Translations under genes and position numbers: made by a program
The notes under the pieces: model-generated
Seen by the model: only the letters and a program-made list of their open reading frames with translations
Told to the model about the DNA's origin: nothing
Databases searched by the model: none
Part shown: positions 62,459 through 64,000 of the stretch, in pieces
How the letters are laid out: each line of letters begins with the position of its first letter
Numbering within the stretch: the first letter of the stretch is position 1
Assembly (NCBI GenBank): GCA_004026145.2
Contig: CP034975.1
Span: 9,519,418-9,583,417 of the forward strand
Source of the DNA: Takifugu bimaculatus
Lineage: Eukaryota; Chordata; Actinopteri; Tetraodontiformes; Tetraodontidae
DNA length: 64,000 nt
Reading direction: 5' to 3'

Positions 62459-64000
62459 AACTGTGCAGGACAAAGAATGTGTTCCCACCGCTAAAGACAA
62501 CGTTGGATATAAGCATCAAATATAGAAGAAACAGTGAAATTATGAATGCACGCGGCAGCTCGCTAAAGATTTAGCAACGCGGTTTGAATACAAAAGCTCC
62601 ACTCTTTCTCCTCAGCTGTCCTCTTTTCGCTAAGTGGAACCAGACGTAGGCATTTCTTCATTTAGCCCATTCCGATGGAGGCAAGTTGCTGTTCTTTATT
62701 TATTTAACAAAATGAGCTGTAAAAGCCAAACATTAGGTCATGGAATATTTTGGGCCCGAGAAATAAGTCAACGTCTTCGGTGACAGAGCGAACCCAGTTT
62801 TAAGTGTCTCCCTTCGCGATTTGAGCTCGTCAGGACCTTTTTCAAAGTCAACTCGTGAGGCCCTTTTTTTTTCCTTTTTTTTTTTAATAAAGAAACTTTC
62901 AACAGCGTGGCGCACATGCGTTTCCAATTAAGAGCGCAGAGCCGACATCCAAGCGAGGGCCCCACTCACCCTGTCCGTGATTGACCAAGTCTGAGGAAAT
63001 GTTAAACAGGCATCATAACCATAACAGAGAGGGGAGACTTTTCAAAAGCCACCGCGGCGGATTGATGACCTGCCCAGCGTGAACTCTAAATTAAAACAAT
63101 GAACGTGCTCAGTTATTCTGATACATTTGCAGCTGGCAGCGTAAAAATATACCCTTCCATTGAATGGAAATGAGGGATTTGCCGTGCAAAGACAGGTCGT
63201 TGCTGTTGCCTTGTGAGGATCATAATGAGAAAGCGTGGTTAACGCCAGGCACTCGGGGTAGGATCCACTTCCCCGGCAGCAGCAATAACTCCCTATGAGC
63301 CTGTCTCTGCTCCCGCTTCAATCTCTGGACCCTAAGGAGCTGTTGGAGGACTTTGATGTTCTGTCTAAATGAATTGACTGTGCTTCTCGATGCCGCCCTC
63401 CAGTCGATTGACTCCCCCCACCTGTGATAATCACCACGCGTGCCCCGCCGCACCGAACCTGCTCGGAAATGCGACAATATTTGTCAAATTGCAGTGGAAT
63501 GGCGGTTGTTACCTTGCCGCAGCACATCAGAGAAGAGGCTCTTTGATATGTGAGGCTGTGCGAGAGCAAGCAGGGCTGGACTGGGTTGTGCTACCTTAGA
63601 GCCGTGCAACATCCACAAGGTGAAGCCTTTATGTCGGATGCACCTTCAGGGCATGGTGTTTGTTAGAGCCTGGGCAAGGGAGGCTGCTTCTTTTTTTTTT
63701 CATCTTCGGAATCAAAGGTCTGCATAAAGTACAAGCTGGCAACTCCACCGAGTGAATCCGAACAAAAGCGGCGGCTTAGTCAGGAAAGCGGCGAAGACTG
63801 CGCAAATGTGGTGACGGCTCGACCTGCGGAGTTTGTTTGTCAAATTGGGAAATGAAACAACCACACCAGAGCGGAGTGGAACCAGCCATCGACTGGCGAA
63901 CGCTGCGAAAGCTGATTTTGATCAAAGAGCGGGCAGGCGGTGTTTAAGAGGAAACAATACTTATCCATCTAAGCTCCGGCTCGGTCAATTTTCATTTGAC

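Larger units (their letters stand above)
43546..64000 (-). other. adk upstream intron (partial)
   Basis: At least 20,455 bases of sequence upstream of exon A. I looked for the exon encoding the conserved YHAGGSTQNSIK block, which directly precedes WMIQ in the protein, and did not find it, so the intron probably extends past the right edge. It contains CA/GT microsatellites (45801-45833, 48939-48960, 49186-49203), a compositionally distinct GC-rich block (48200-48480), G/C runs near 51781 and 61981, a poly-A run (54129-54143) and a (CGG)n tract (57700-57718). No other gene was recognised. Confidence 0.65.

Noticed and set aside
62970..62990. Possible 21-base micro-exon on the minus strand with a strong gtgagt donor
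   Set aside because: Its translation does not fit the part of adenosine kinase expected upstream of exon A, and the acceptor side has a weak pyrimidine tract.
43546..64000. Search for the preceding adk exon (YHAGGSTQN region)
   Set aside because: No matching minus-strand sequence was seen; it probably lies beyond the right edge. A translated alignment would be decisive.

Overview
The window is a piece of a vertebrate nuclear genome, most likely a ray-finned (teleost) fish. Five short coding exons of one gene, adenosine kinase (adk), lie on the minus strand, separated by introns of about 1.4 to 23.5 kb. The exons carry 604 coding bases, enough for 201 codons plus one base. They correspond to about residues 75-275 of the human short isoform, with the same exon junctions as far as I can recall them. 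The fish assignment is inference. It rests on the peptide resembling teleost adk sequences, on introns much shorter than those of the very large mammalian gene, and on abundant CA/TG microsatellites, long G/C runs and a short fish-type MITE. I cannot say which teleost paralogue (adka or adkb) this is.

Layout in transcript order (right to left): an upstream intron running off the right edge (43546-64000); exon A (43373-43545); a 1.4 kb intron; exon B (41820-41928); a 23.5 kb intron (18351-41819); exon C (18180-18350); a 12.6 kb intron (5616-18179); a 36-base micro-exon D (5580-5615); a 3.2 kb intron; exon E (2284-2398); and a downstream intron running off the left edge (1-2283). All five exons have AG acceptors and GT donors, and the reading frame is continuous across every junction. 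The start-codon exons with the glycine-rich substrate-binding part, and the last exons with the GAGDA catalytic motif, are outside the window.

More than 99% of the window is non-coding intron. What can be supported there: a 150-bp inverted-repeat MITE (8696-8845); a 60-bp tandem duplication carrying perfect DR1 nuclear-receptor sites (6330-6435, with a third partial copy at 6246-6276); an orphan CpG-rich block in the longest intron (about 30260-30980); several G-quadruplex-prone and long mononucleotide tracts; and microsatellites. One (TG)n tract sits 17 bases upstream of the micro-exon acceptor, where it could influence splicing. No second gene, tRNA, rRNA, CRISPR array or intact autonomous mobile element was recognised. 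No new multi-gene system is visible. The points most worth checking are the (TG)n/micro-exon arrangement and the DR1 repeat beside it.
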